Counted from the first letter of the stretch, positions 1 to 7,362 are shown. The stretch is 21,356 nt of DNA from Pseudomonadota bacterium (GCA_023410295.1 JAEYPY010000183.1:1-21356), one strand, 5' to 3'. A program made the numbers and translations. Notes: generated by a model not told the origin, from the sequence alone.

Positions 1-248
1 AGCAAGAGCTGCATGGTGAACGCAGCGCTTACGATATCCGCCCGACGCGCCACAGCGGCATCGATCTTTGGCCGATTGCGCGCGAGTACAGCAAGTATGC
101 GCCGCTGGTGGACACGCTTTACGGCTCGGGCGCCTACATGCCGATGTCGGATGGCGCCCGCTACGAGGTCCGCATCACCCAGAACGGCCTGATCGCGCGC
201 CCGACAAACGAGGCCGCGGCGGAAGCGTCATCCAGCGGTTGGCAGTAG
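1..248 (+). CDS. 3'-terminal fragment of an unidentified protein
   Basis: An open frame runs in from the left edge (first complete codon at position 3) and ends at TAG 246-248, giving about 81 C-terminal residues. The peptide starts QELHGERSAYDIRPTRHSG and contains a stretch rich in Tyr, Gly and Met (YGSGAYMPMSDGARYEV). It ends in an Ala/Ser-rich tail (EAAAEASSSGW). I see no transmembrane segment and do not recognise the family. The frame is supported by its length without stops, by alphaproteobacteria-like codon use, and by a stop 75 nt before a tRNA gene. The start and most of the protein lie outside the window, so no function is proposed. Confidence 0.6.
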   Translation, partial: QELHGERSAYDIRPTRHSGIDLWPIAREYSKYAPLVDTLYGSGAYMPMSDGARYEVRITQNGLIARPTNEAAAEASSSGWQ

Positions 249-265
249 CACCGCCAAGCCCGGAC

Positions 266-279
266 GGCGGCTGGCCGCC
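266..279 (+). terminator. Small GC hairpin after the left-edge gene (weak terminator candidate)
   Basis: GGCGG (266-270), loop CTGG, CCGCC (275-279) forms a perfect 5-bp hairpin 18 nt after the stop at 248. There is no T tract after it, so an intrinsic terminator is only a possibility; the next feature is tRNA-Leu at 324. Confidence 0.25.
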
Positions 280-323
280 CAGGTGGACGGGGGGGCGTCG
301 GCCCGTTAAAGCGGCCGCGGGTC

Positions 324-408
324 GCGGACGTGGCGGAATTGGTAGACGCACTGGATTTAGGTTCCAGCGCCGCAAGGCGTCCGGGTTCGAGTCCCGGCGT
401 CCGCACCA
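324..408 (+). tRNA. tRNA-Leu (anticodon UAG)
   Basis: The acceptor stem pairs GCGGACG (324-330) with CGTCCGC (398-404), followed by discriminator A405 and an encoded CCA (406-408). The anticodon stem CTGGA (351-355)/TCCAG (363-367) encloses loop TTTAGGT, placing anticodon TAG at 358-360, which reads CUN leucine codons. The variable arm is long, as in class II tRNAs, and the T arm GGGTTCGAGTCCC is canonical. Length is 85 nt including CCA. Confidence 0.97.
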
Positions 409-440
409 TCCTACGCTCGCGGAACGCGAGCTTCGGATGG
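406..440 (+). repeat. Two-tier inverted repeat fused to the tRNA-Leu 3' end
   Basis: The outer arms CCATCC (406-411) and GGATGG (435-440) pair perfectly. After a 3+3 internal loop (TAC/TTC), the inner arms GCTCGC (415-420) and GCGAGC (426-431) also pair perfectly around loop GGAAC. The outer left arm includes the tRNA's own CCA. There is no T tract. It could be a 3'-trailer processing or protection structure, or a dispersed REP-like palindrome inserted at a tRNA end. Only one copy is seen in this window. Confidence 0.6.
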
Positions 441-587
441 CAGGCCTCGTGCCCGGGCGGTCCCCAAGGCGGCATGATGCAGGGCCGTGGACTCGGCCCG
501 GGCGGAGTGCCATAAGCCCGCCTTTCCTGAATTGGCGTCGGCGGCAGAGGAATTGCAGCGTCGGCGCGCATGTCGAAAGCACGTCCT

Positions 588-1979
588 ATGCAGCTCACCG
601 AGAGCCGTTCTGAAGGTCTTTTGCGGGTTTACGATGTCGTCATCCCGGCCACGGAATTGCAGCAAAAACTGAATGCGAAGATCGCCGAGGTTCAGCCCAA
701 GGTCCGCATCAACGGCTTCCGCCCCGGCAAGGTGCCGGCCAGCCATATCCGGAAAATCTACGGCTCCTCGATGATGCAGGACATCGTCAACGAGGCCGTG
801 CAGCGTTCAACCCGCGAAAGCCTCGAAAAGGTGCGTGCGGCGTCCGAGCCTTCGCTCGACCTCAAAAGCGACATGGAGAAGGTCGTAGCCGGCACGCAGG
901 ATCTGCAATTTGAGCTTTCGCTGGAAATCATGCCGGACTTTGAGCCGGCAGATCTAAAGACGATCTCGATCACGCGTCCGGTGGCCCCGGTCGCAGATGA
1001 GCAGATCGAGGAAGAGTTGCAGCGCATCTTCGCTGAGAACCGCGGCTTCGAAGACAAGGACGGCGCCGCCGCTGACGGCGATGAAGTCACGATCGACTTC
1101 GTCGGCCGCATCGATGGCGAGGCATTCGATGGCGGCTCGGCCGAAGGCGCGCGCGTCGTGATCGGCGCCAAGCGCTTCATCCCGGGCTTTGAAGAACAGC
1201 TCGTCGGCGCCAAAGCCGGCGAAGAGCGCACGCTGAAGGTGACGTTCCCGGAGGATTATCCGGCTGCGAATCTGAAGGGTAAAGCCGCTGAATTCGAAAC
1301 GAAGATCAATCTGGTGCGCGCGCCGAAGAGTGGCGACGCAGACGATGCCTGGGCCAAGGATCTTGGATTTGAGAGCCTGACCGCGGTCAAGGACGCGCTG
1401 AAGCAGCGCATCGAAAGCGAGCACACCCAGCAATCGCGCGCCAAGGCCAAGCGCGCGCTGTTCGATGCGCTCGACGAACTGCACGATTTCGAACTGCCGC
1501 CGCGCATGGTCGAGGCCGAGTTCGGCCAGATCTGGCGCCAGGTCGAACAGGACCGCGCCGCCGGCCGCGCCGATCCGTCGGACGAAGGCAAGAGCGAGGA
1601 TGAGCTTAAGGGCGAGTATCGCCACATCGCCGAACGGCGTGTGCGCCTTGGCCTGCTGCTGGCCGAGATCGGCCGGCGCCACAAGATCGAAGTCACGGAC
1701 GAGGAAGTCGGCCGCGCCATCCAAGCGCAGGCGCGTCAATTCCCGGGCCAGGAAAAGCAGATCTTCGAGATGTATCAGCGCAATCCGCAAATGGTCGCCC
1801 AGGTGCGCGCCCCGATCTACGAAGAGAAGGTCGTCGATTACGTGCTCGAACTGATCAAGGTCACGAACGAGACCGTGAGCCGCGAGGCGCTGTTCTCGGA
1901 CGATGATCCGCCGGCGCCGAAGGCTGAGACGAAGCCCAAGAAAGGCAAGAAAGCCAAGGCTGAGGCGGCCGAAGGCTGA
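588..1979 (+). CDS. tig: Trigger factor, ribosome-associated chaperone and peptidyl-prolyl isomerase
   Basis: Trigger factor binds the ribosome exit tunnel and shelters nascent chains. The N-terminal ribosome-binding domain carries the signature GFRPGKVP at about residues 43-50. An FKBP-type PPIase domain follows (about 155-245, with DGDEVTIDFVGRIDGEAFDGG and FIPGFEEQLVG). A long helical C-terminal chaperone domain ends in a Lys/Ala-rich tail. The predicted length of 463 aa is slightly longer than many homologues (about 430-450) because of this tail. I chose ATG 588 because the family typically begins MQ(V/L)TE, here MQLTESRSEG. An in-frame ATG at 570 would add MSKARP; neither start has a strong Shine-Dalgarno. 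It heads the tig-clpP-clpX-lon cluster, and clpP begins 115 nt downstream. Confidence 0.96.
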   Translation: MQLTESRSEGLLRVYDVVIPATELQQKLNAKIAEVQPKVRINGFRPGKVPASHIRKIYGSSMMQDIVNEAVQRSTRESLEKVRAASEPSLDLKSDMEKVVAGTQDLQFELSLEIMPDFEPADLKTISITRPVAPVADEQIEEELQRIFAENRGFEDKDGAAADGDEVTIDFVGRIDGEAFDGGSAEGARVVIGAKRFIPGFEEQLVGAKAGEERTLKVTFPEDYPAANLKGKAAEFETKINLVRAPKSGDADDAWAKDLGFESLTAVKDALKQRIESEHTQQSRAKAKRALFDALDELHDFELPPRMVEAEFGQIWRQVEQDRAAGRADPSDEGKSEDELKGEYRHIAERRVRLGLLLAEIGRRHKIEVTDEEVGRAIQAQARQFPGQEKQIFEMYQRNPQMVAQVRAPIYEEKVVDYVLELIKVTNETVSREALFSDDDPPAPKAETKPKKGKKAKAEAAEG

Positions 1980-1987
1980 CCCCTTAA

Positions 1988-2009
1988 CCCCGGCCAACAG
2001 ATGCCGGGG
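1988..2009 (+). terminator. Hairpin after tig (weak or partial terminator candidate)
   Basis: CCCCGGC (1988-1994) pairs perfectly with GCCGGGG (2003-2009) around an 8-nt loop, starting 9 nt after the tig stop. No U tract follows, so it may attenuate transcription or stabilise the tig mRNA 3' end rather than terminate strongly. Confidence 0.35.
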
Positions 2010-2010
2010 C

Positions 2011-2038
2011 TTGCGGCCAGCCCGTCAGGGTCAAATAT
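2011..2038 (+). promoter_or_regulatory. Weak promoter candidate upstream of clpP
   Basis: TTGCGG (2011-2016) is followed after 16 nt by the AT-rich AAATAT (2033-2038), about 57 nt before the clpP ATG. A GATTC (GANTC, CcrM-type methylation site) lies at 2056-2060 between this element and clpP. The -10 match is poor, so the call rests mainly on position. Confidence 0.22.
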
Positions 2039-2094
2039 GACTGCCGCGCCGGAGCGATTCCGTGCGCATCCCAAGCGCTTCCCGAAAGGCTCCC

Positions 2095-2727
2095 ATGTCG
2101 TCGTTCGATCCAATCCAGACTTACGCCAACCTCGTTCCGATGGTGATCGAGCAGACGAGCCGGGGTGAACGGGCGTTCGACATCTTCTCGCGCCTCTTGA
2201 AGGAGCGGATCATCTTCGTGACCGGCGGGGTCGAGGATGGCCTGGCCAGCCTCGTCACGGCGCAGCTGCTGTTCTTGGAGTCCGAGAACCCGAAGCGCGA
2301 AATCGCCATGTATATCAATAGCCCGGGCGGCATCGTGACGTCCGGCCTCGCGATTTACGACACCATGCAATACATCCGCAGCCCGGTTTCGACCGTGTGC
2401 ATCGGTCAGGCGGCGTCGATGGGTTCGCTGCTGCTGGCGGCAGGGGAGCCGAACTTGCGCATCTGCCTGCCGAACGCGCGGGTGATGGTGCACCAGCCCT
2501 CGGGCGGCTTCCGCGGCCAGGCCAGCGACATCGAGCGCCACGCCGAGGACATCATCGCCACCAAGCGCCGGCTCAATGAAATCTACGTCCGCCACACCGG
2601 CCAGCCCTACGAGAAGGTGGAGCGCACGCTCGACCGCGACCACTTCATGACGGCGGAAGAGGCGCGCGCCTTCGGCATCGTCGACCGCGTTTACGAAAAG
2701 CGGGAGCTGGCGGAAGGGCAGGCCTGA
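2095..2727 (+). CDS. clpP: ATP-dependent Clp protease proteolytic subunit ClpP
   Basis: ClpP is the serine peptidase that forms the 14-mer chamber for ClpX/ClpA-unfolded substrates in the cytosol. The 210-aa product contains the complete triad: Ser108 in GQAASMGS, His133 in VMVHQPSGG and Asp182 in LDRDHFM. It also has the IAMYINSPGG strand that lines the substrate channel. These positions are offset by three from the E. coli precursor. Start: ATG 2095 has GAAAGG 5 nt upstream and gives the usual short N-terminus; a GTG at 2062 would add 11 unlikely residues. It lies between tig and clpX as in most proteobacteria. The cicA gene found between clpP and clpX in Caulobacter crescentus is absent here. 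Confidence 0.97.
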   Translation: MSSFDPIQTYANLVPMVIEQTSRGERAFDIFSRLLKERIIFVTGGVEDGLASLVTAQLLFLESENPKREIAMYINSPGGIVTSGLAIYDTMQYIRSPVSTVCIGQAASMGSLLLAAGEPNLRICLPNARVMVHQPSGGFRGQASDIERHAEDIIATKRRLNEIYVRHTGQPYEKVERTLDRDHFMTAEEARAFGIVDRVYEKRELAEGQA

Positions 2728-2738
2728 CGTAGCCGACG

Positions 2739-2747
2739 TTATCCACA
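2739..2747 (+). promoter_or_regulatory. Perfect DnaA box between clpP and clpX
   Basis: TTATCCACA matches the 9-bp consensus DnaA box exactly, 12 nt after the clpP stop and upstream of both clpX promoter candidates. A second perfect copy occurs at 11251-11259. DnaA binding and any effect on clpX are inferred. Confidence 0.5.
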
Positions 2748-2773
2748 AGAACCGTTGGCCACACAGCGACCCG

Positions 2774-2802
2774 CTTGAACGGGGCGCGATTTAGGGCCAT
2801 GT
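2774..2802 (+). promoter_or_regulatory. RpoH (sigma-32)-like promoter candidate for clpX
   Basis: CTTGAA (2774-2779), a 17-nt spacer, then CCATGT (2797-2802) matches the alphaproteobacterial RpoH pattern CTTGAA / CCANAT with one mismatch in the -10. The spacer equals that of the better match upstream of lon (4459-4487). The predicted 5' UTR to the clpX ATG would be about 270 nt, which is long. Heat-shock control of clpX is biologically expected. Confidence 0.45.
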
Positions 2803-2907
2803 CTGGGCTTCCGGCGCTGCCGGATAACGACGAAAAAGGCCGTCCGGGCAAGCCGTTGGGCCCTCGAGACCGGCGATTTTGGGCGAAGGCGACGCTAACC
2901 CAGCGGC

Positions 2908-2932
2908 TTGCGGCCCCATCCTTGCTATGATC
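2908..2932 (+). promoter_or_regulatory. Vegetative promoter candidate for clpX
   Basis: TGCTATGAT (2923-2931) is an extended -10-like element (TGN then TATGAT) and also resembles the Caulobacter -10 type (GCTANAWC). TTGCGGC at 2908-2914 resembles the matching -35 (TTGACGS) but lies closer than the usual 10-14 nt spacer. The implied 5' UTR is about 145 nt. Confidence 0.35.
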
Positions 2933-3081
2933 GTATTGCCTGGCCGGGGCGGCCAGGTGGTGAACGTTTTTGAAAGGGATCGCGTTCAAGCATTCGTTAG
3001 GCAGGCGAGCAGCGGGGGCCATCAGCCCGCCGTTTTTCCCGAACTAACTCTTGAGCACGTCACGCCCTCGAAGGATTGCTT

Positions 3082-4350
3082 ATGAGCAAAGGCGCCACCA
3101 GCGGAGAGTCAAAGAACACTCTCTACTGCTCGTTCTGCGGGAAGTCCCAGCACGAGGTCCGCAAGCTTATTGCGGGCCCGACCGTCTTCATCTGCGACGA
3201 GTGCGTCGAACTCTGCATGGACATCATCCGCGAGGAACACAAAACCTCGCTGGTCAAGTCCAAGGAAGGCGTCCCGAGCCCGAAGGAGATCAAGGGCGTT
3301 CTGGACGATTACGTCGTCGGCCAGGATCATGCCAAGCGCGTGCGCTCGGTCGCGGTGCACAACCACTACAAGCGCCTCAACCACGCCTCCAAGAATGGCG
3401 ACGTTGAACTCGCCAAGTCGAACATCCTGCTGATCGGCCCGACCGGCTGCGGCAAGACTCTGCTGGCGCAGACGCTGGCGCGCATCATCGACGTGCCGTT
3501 CACGATGGCGGACGCGACAACGCTGACCGAAGCCGGCTACGTCGGCGAAGATGTTGAAAACATCATTCTGAAGCTGTTGCAGGCCGCCGACTACAATGTC
3601 GAGCGCGCGCAGCGCGGCATCGTTTACATCGACGAAGTCGACAAGATTTCGCGCAAGTCCGACAATCCGAGCATCACGCGCGACGTCTCGGGCGAGGGCG
3701 TGCAGCAAGCACTCTTGAAGATTATGGAAGGCACGGTTGCGTCCGTTCCGCCGCAAGGCGGGCGCAAGCATCCGCAACAAGAATTCCTGCAAGTCGACAC
3801 CACGAGCATCCTGTTCATTTGCGGCGGCGCGTTCGCGGGTCTCGACAAGATCATCAGCCAGCGCGGCAAGGGTTCTGCGATCGGCTTCGGCGCCACGGTG
3901 CGCGATGAAGAGGATCGCCGCACAGGTGAAATCCTCCGCGAGATCGAGCCGGACGATCTGTTGAAGTTCGGGCTGATCCCGGAATTCGTCGGCCGCCTGC
4001 CGGTGCTCGCGACGCTCGAGGATCTCGATGAGCCGGCGCTGGTCACTATTCTGACCGAGCCGAAGAACGCGCTGGTGAAGCAGTACCAGCGCATGTTCGA
4101 GATGGAGAACGTAAAGCTCTCGTTTCCGGAAGAGGCCCTTCGGGCGATCGCGCGCAAGGCGATCCAGCGCAAGACCGGCGCGCGCGGTTTGCGTTCCATC
4201 CTCGAAAGCATCCTGCTCGACACCATGTTCGAGCTGCCTTCGATGCGGAGCGTTGAAGAGGTGGTGGTTTCGGCCGACGTGGTTGAAGGACGCGCCAAGC
4301 CTCTCCAAATCTATTCCGCCGAACGGCGTGGCGAATCGAACGCCAGCTGA
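3082..4350 (+). CDS. clpX: ATP-dependent Clp protease ATP-binding subunit ClpX
   Basis: ClpX is a hexameric AAA+ unfoldase that recognises degrons or adaptor-delivered substrates and feeds them to ClpP. The 422-aa product starts with the C4 zinc-binding domain (Cys16, Cys19, Cys38, Cys41), which docks substrates and adaptors. The AAA+ core follows: Walker A GPTGCGKT (119-126), pore-1 loop GYVG (152-155), Walker B IVYIDEVDK (180-188), the ClpP-docking IGF loop (267-269), a probable arginine finger in FVGRLP (Arg305) and sensor 2 GARGLR (366-371). Start: ATG 3082 has GAAGGA 6 nt upstream. All functional motifs are intact and the length is normal for the family. clpP lies 354 nt upstream and lon 208 nt downstream. 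Confidence 0.98.
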   Translation: MSKGATSGESKNTLYCSFCGKSQHEVRKLIAGPTVFICDECVELCMDIIREEHKTSLVKSKEGVPSPKEIKGVLDDYVVGQDHAKRVRSVAVHNHYKRLNHASKNGDVELAKSNILLIGPTGCGKTLLAQTLARIIDVPFTMADATTLTEAGYVGEDVENIILKLLQAADYNVERAQRGIVYIDEVDKISRKSDNPSITRDVSGEGVQQALLKIMEGTVASVPPQGGRKHPQQEFLQVDTTSILFICGGAFAGLDKIISQRGKGSAIGFGATVRDEEDRRTGEILREIEPDDLLKFGLIPEFVGRLPVLATLEDLDEPALVTILTEPKNALVKQYQRMFEMENVKLSFPEEALRAIARKAIQRKTGARGLRSILESILLDTMFELPSMRSVEEVVVSADVVEGRAKPLQIYSAERRGESNAS

Positions 4351-4362
4351 ATCCCAGCTGAA
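4343..4362 (+). repeat. 9-bp direct repeat with 11-bp period spanning the clpX stop
   Basis: CCAGCTGAA occurs at 4343-4351 and again at 4354-4362, a period of 11 bp (about one helical turn), overlapping the clpX TGA. Each copy contains the palindrome CAGCTG. Three GAATC (GANTC) sites lie at 4333-4337, 4349-4353 and 4372-4376. It may be a small regulator-binding site or a local duplication; nothing visible identifies a binding protein. Confidence 0.5.
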
Positions 4363-4385
4363 CGTAAGAACGAATCGTCCGTCCT

Positions 4386-4409
4386 GGGCGCGCGATATCG
4401 TGCGCGCCC
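4386..4409 (+). terminator. Probable clpX terminator hairpin
   Basis: GGGCGCGC (4386-4393) pairs perfectly with GCGCGCCC (4402-4409) around an 8-nt loop, 35 nt after the clpX stop. The downstream sequence GGAACTTATTT is only modestly T-rich, so termination may be incomplete. It separates clpX from the lon promoter candidate. Confidence 0.5.
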
Positions 4410-4458
4410 GGAACTTATTTCGCCTCCGGGCACTCCACACGGACATGTTGTGCCGAGG

Positions 4459-4487
4459 CTTGAAGCGAGGGGCGAACGCTTCCACAT
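4459..4487 (+). promoter_or_regulatory. RpoH (sigma-32)-like promoter of lon
   Basis: CTTGAA (4459-4464), a 17-nt spacer and CCACAT (4482-4487) match the alphaproteobacterial RpoH pattern CTTGAA / CCANAT at every specified base. The predicted start is near 4495, giving a leader of about 65 nt to the lon ATG at 4559. Lon is a classic heat-shock protease, which supports the assignment. Confidence 0.65.
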
Positions 4488-4558
4488 TTTCAAACGTTAA
4501 GGCTGCGGGCCGCGGGGTCGGGTTCCCCCTCCGTATGCACGCGCCAAAGGAGTAAGAG

Positions 4559-6961
4559 ATGGCCGAGAGCCGCGTTCTTCCCGTTCTTCCGCTGCGCGAC
4601 ATCGTCGTCTATCCGAAGATGGCCGCGCCGCTGTTCGTCGGCCGCGAGAAATCAGTGCGGGCGCTCGATGAGGTGATGCGCAAGGACAAGCAGATCGTGC
4701 TTGCTGCGCAGATCGACGCTTCCGAAGACGAGCCGTCCACGGATCGCATCTACACGGTCGGCACTGTCGCGACGGTGGTGCAGCTTCTGAAGCTGCCCGA
4801 CGGCACGGTGCGCGTGCTGGTCGAAGGCGGCTACCGCGCCCGCATCAAGGAATTCACCAACAATGGCGAGTTCTTCGAAGCCGAGGTCGAGCAGATCGAG
4901 GAGGAGAACGAGGATTCCGCCGAAGCGCGGGCGATCGCGCGCGCGGTGGTCGATCAGTGGGAAAACTACGTCAAGCTCTCGCGCAAGACGCCACCTGAAG
5001 TGCATCAGGCCATCGGCCAGATCACCGAGCCGTCGCGCCTGGCTGACTCGGTTGCCGCCCATCTCACGGTGAAGATTCCAGACAAGCAGGCGCTGCTTGA
5101 GCTCATCGACGTGCCGCAGCGCCTTGAGCGCATCCTCTCGCTGATCGAAGGCGAGATCGGCATGCTGCAGGTTGAGCGTAAGATCCGCAATCGCGTGAAG
5201 CGTCAGATGGAGAAGACGCAGCGCGAGTATTATTTGAACGAGCAGATGAAGGCGATCCAGCGCGAGCTGGGCGACGGCGACGAAGGCCGCGAAGACATTG
5301 CCGAGCTCGAAAAGCGCATCAAGGAAACCAAGCTCTCGAAGGAAGCCAAGACCAAGGCGGATGCGGAGCTGAAGAAGCTGCGGCAGATGTCGCCAATGTC
5401 GGCGGAATCGACCGTGGTGCGCAATTATCTCGACTGGCTGCTTTCGCTGCCGTGGGGCAACAAGAAGAAGGTCAAGAAGGACATCGACGTCGCGCAGCAG
5501 GTGCTCGACGAAGATCACTACGGTCTCGACAAGGTCAAAGACCGCATCCTCGAATATCTCGCCGTGCAGGCGCGCACCAACAAGCTGCGCGGGCCGATCC
5601 TCTGTCTCGTCGGCCCTCCGGGCGTCGGCAAGACCTCGCTCGGCCGCTCGATCGCCAAGGCGACGGGCCGCGACTTTGTACGCATGTCGCTGGGCGGCGT
5701 GCGCGATGAAGCGGAAATCCGCGGACACCGGCGCACGTACATCGGCTCGATGCCGGGCCGCGTGATCCAGTCGATGAAGAAGGCGAAGAGCGCCAACCCG
5801 CTCTTCCTCTTAGACGAGATCGATAAGCTCGGCGCCGATTATCGCGGCGATCCGGCGGCGGCGTTGCTCGAAGTGTTGGACCCGGAGCAAAACTCCACGT
5901 TCAACGACCACTATCTCGAAGTGGATTACGATCTCTCGGACGTGCTGTTCATCACTACGGCGAACAGCCTCAACATGCCCCAGCCCTTGCTGGACCGTAT
6001 GGAGATCATCCGCATCCCCGGCTACACCGAGGATGAAAAGATCGAGATCGCCAAGCGCCACCTGTTGCCGAAGCAATACGAAAACAACGGCCTGAAGCCG
6101 GAGGAGTTTTCAGTCTCCGACGATGCGTTGCGCGACCTGGTCCGCCGTTACACGCGCGAAGCCGGCGTCCGCTCGCTTGAGCGTGAGATCGGCAATCTGG
6201 CGCGGAAAGCCGTGCGCGAGATCGAGCAGAAGAAGGTCGCTTCGGTTAAGATCACGGCGGAAAATCTGCCGGACTACGCCGGCGTGTGGAAGTATCGGTT
6301 CGGCGAAACCGAACTGGAAGATCGCGTCGGCGTGGTCACGGGCCTCGCCTGGACCGAGGTCGGCGGCGATCTCTTGACGATTGAAGCCGTCTCCATGCCC
6401 GGCAAGGGCGCGATGACGGTGACGGGCAATCTGAAGGACGTGATGAAGGAGTCGATCTCCGCCGCCTCGTCCTATGTGCGCGCGCGCTCGATCGCGTTCG
6501 GGGTGAAGCCGCCGGTGTTCCGCACGCGCGACATCCACGTGCACGTGCCCGAAGGCGCGACGCCGAAGGATGGTCCGTCCGCGGGCGTGGCGATGGCGAC
6601 AGCGATCGTCTCGGTGCTGACGCAGAACCCGATCCGCAAGGATATCGCTATGACTGGCGAGATCACCTTGCGCGGGCGGGTGCTGCCGATCGGCGGCCTC
6701 AAGGAAAAGCTGCTCGCGGCGCTCAGAGGCGGCGTGAAGACAGTGCTGATCCCGAAGGACAACGAGAAGGATCTCGCCGACATCCCCGACAACGTGAAAA
6801 CGGGGCTGGAGATCATTCCTGTCTCGACGGTAGACGAAGTGCTCGCCAAGGCGCTGACGCTGCCGCTGACGCCGGTGGAGTGGACCGACGAGGATGAACT
6901 TGCCGAGAACCGCCGCAGCGAAGGCGGCGGCAATGGAACGGAAAGCGCGCGTCCCCACTAG
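4559..6961 (+). CDS. lon: ATP-dependent endopeptidase Lon
   Basis: Lon is a hexameric cytosolic AAA+ serine protease that degrades misfolded and regulatory proteins. The 800-aa product has the N-terminal LON substrate-binding domain (about 5-200), a coiled-coil segment (about 205-280), and the AAA+ module with Walker A GPPGVGKT (352-359) and Walker B PLFLLDEID (414-422). The C-terminal protease domain has the catalytic dyad Ser674 (PKDGPSAG) and Lys717 (GGLKEK). Their 43-residue separation is the same as in E. coli Lon. The start is supported by AAAGGAG (4546-4552) 6 nt upstream and by the conserved LPVLPLRDIVVYP beginning. It follows clpX and precedes hup, a common proteobacterial order. An RpoH-like promoter lies upstream. 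Confidence 0.98.
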   Translation: MAESRVLPVLPLRDIVVYPKMAAPLFVGREKSVRALDEVMRKDKQIVLAAQIDASEDEPSTDRIYTVGTVATVVQLLKLPDGTVRVLVEGGYRARIKEFTNNGEFFEAEVEQIEEENEDSAEARAIARAVVDQWENYVKLSRKTPPEVHQAIGQITEPSRLADSVAAHLTVKIPDKQALLELIDVPQRLERILSLIEGEIGMLQVERKIRNRVKRQMEKTQREYYLNEQMKAIQRELGDGDEGREDIAELEKRIKETKLSKEAKTKADAELKKLRQMSPMSAESTVVRNYLDWLLSLPWGNKKKVKKDIDVAQQVLDEDHYGLDKVKDRILEYLAVQARTNKLRGPILCLVGPPGVGKTSLGRSIAKATGRDFVRMSLGGVRDEAEIRGHRRTYIGSMPGRVIQSMKKAKSANPLFLLDEIDKLGADYRGDPAAALLEVLDPEQNSTFNDHYLEVDYDLSDVLFITTANSLNMPQPLLDRMEIIRIPGYTEDEKIEIAKRHLLPKQYENNGLKPEEFSVSDDALRDLVRRYTREAGVRSLEREIGNLARKAVREIEQKKVASVKITAENLPDYAGVWKYRFGETELEDRVGVVTGLAWTEVGGDLLTIEAVSMPGKGAMTVTGNLKDVMKESISAASSYVRARSIAFGVKPPVFRTRDIHVHVPEGATPKDGPSAGVAMATAIVSVLTQNPIRKDIAMTGEITLRGRVLPIGGLKEKLLAALRGGVKTVLIPKDNEKDLADIPDNVKTGLEIIPVSTVDEVLAKALTLPLTPVEWTDEDELAENRRSEGGGNGTESARPH

Positions 6962-7050
6962 GACGGGCGCCACGTTCGATGCCGCACCGCAACAATACGG
7001 CCAAAAGCTTGCGCCTGGCGGCGAATTGCTCCTAGCGTCCCCCCGATGCC

Positions 7051-7070
7051 GGCCGTGAATCGCGGCCTTT
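7051..7070 (+). other. Hairpin plus TTT in the hup leader, possible lon terminator
   Basis: GGCCG (7051-7055) pairs with CGGCC (7063-7067) around a 7-nt loop, followed by TTT. It lies 89 nt after the lon stop and 19 nt before the hup ATG. It could be a weak lon terminator or a leader hairpin just ahead of the hup ribosome-binding region. A GAATC (GANTC) site at 7057-7061 lies inside the loop. Confidence 0.35.
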
Positions 7071-7089
7071 GAGGGATCGGGGGAATGCT

Positions 7090-7362
7090 ATGAACAAAGC
7101 TGAGTTGGTCGCCGATGTCGCTGAGCGGATGGGCGATTCCAAGATGAAGGCCGAAGAGGCGGTGAACGCGGTGTTCGAAGCGCTCACGGCGGCGCTCAAG
7201 AACGGGCAGGACGTGAGGCTGCCGAATTTCGGCGTCTTCGACGTCAAGGAAACCGCTCAACGCACGGCGCGCAATCCGCAGACCAAGGAAGAGGTCATCG
7301 TGCCGGCCGGTAAGAAGGCCCGCTTCAAGCCGGGCAAGGCGCTGAAGGACGCGCTGAACTAA
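7090..7362 (+). CDS. hup: HU family nucleoid DNA-binding protein
   Basis: HU is a small dimeric histone-like protein that bends and compacts DNA. The 90-aa product has the two N-terminal helices (MNKAELVADVAERM, then KAEEAVNAVFEALTAALKNG), the conserved GFGVF-type turn (LPNFGVFDVKE) and the beta-arm with RTARNPQTKEEVIVPA, whose NP prolines intercalate DNA. It ends in the usual KARFKPGKALKDALN. ATG 7090 is preceded by the purine-rich GGGGGAA and gives the canonical MNKAEL start; an upstream in-frame TTG at 7069 is unlikely. It lies 128 nt after lon, as hupB does in many proteobacteria, and is closed by a strong terminator at 7387. Whether it forms homodimers cannot be read here. Confidence 0.97.
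   Translation: MNKAELVADVAERMGDSKMKAEEAVNAVFEALTAALKNGQDVRLPNFGVFDVKETAQRTARNPQTKEEVIVPAGKKARFKPGKALKDALN

Larger units (their letters stand above)
2728..3081 (+). other. 354-nt clpP-clpX intergenic region
   Basis: This is the only stretch over 300 nt without a gene. It holds a perfect DnaA box just after clpP (2739-2747), an RpoH-like promoter candidate (2774-2802), a vegetative promoter candidate (2908-2932) and the clpX Shine-Dalgarno GAAGGA (3070-3075). A TTG-initiated frame at 2879-3085 overlaps the clpX start, lacks a ribosome binding site and resembles no family I know, so I do not call it. No hairpin with a T tract is visible after clpP, so readthrough into clpX is possible. Confidence 0.7.

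Noticed and set aside
324..408. Integrative element boundary at the tRNA genes
   Set aside because: No integrase, no repeated tRNA 3' end and no phage-like genes lie next to either tRNA in the window.
570..587. Six-codon N-terminal extension of trigger factor from ATG 570
   Set aside because: Possible, but the conserved family start MQ(V/L)TE corresponds to ATG 588. Neither has a strong Shine-Dalgarno, so this stays an alternative only.
2879..3085. 68-codon frame between clpP and clpX, considered as a cicA-like gene
   Set aside because: TTG start, no ribosome binding site, overlaps the clpX start and shows no similarity to CicA-type phosphatases.
3109..4602. Long open frame (497 codons) on minus, antisense to clpX and the lon leader
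   Set aside because: It shadows clpX, whose motifs are complete, and its composition is Arg/Ala/Asp-rich noise.
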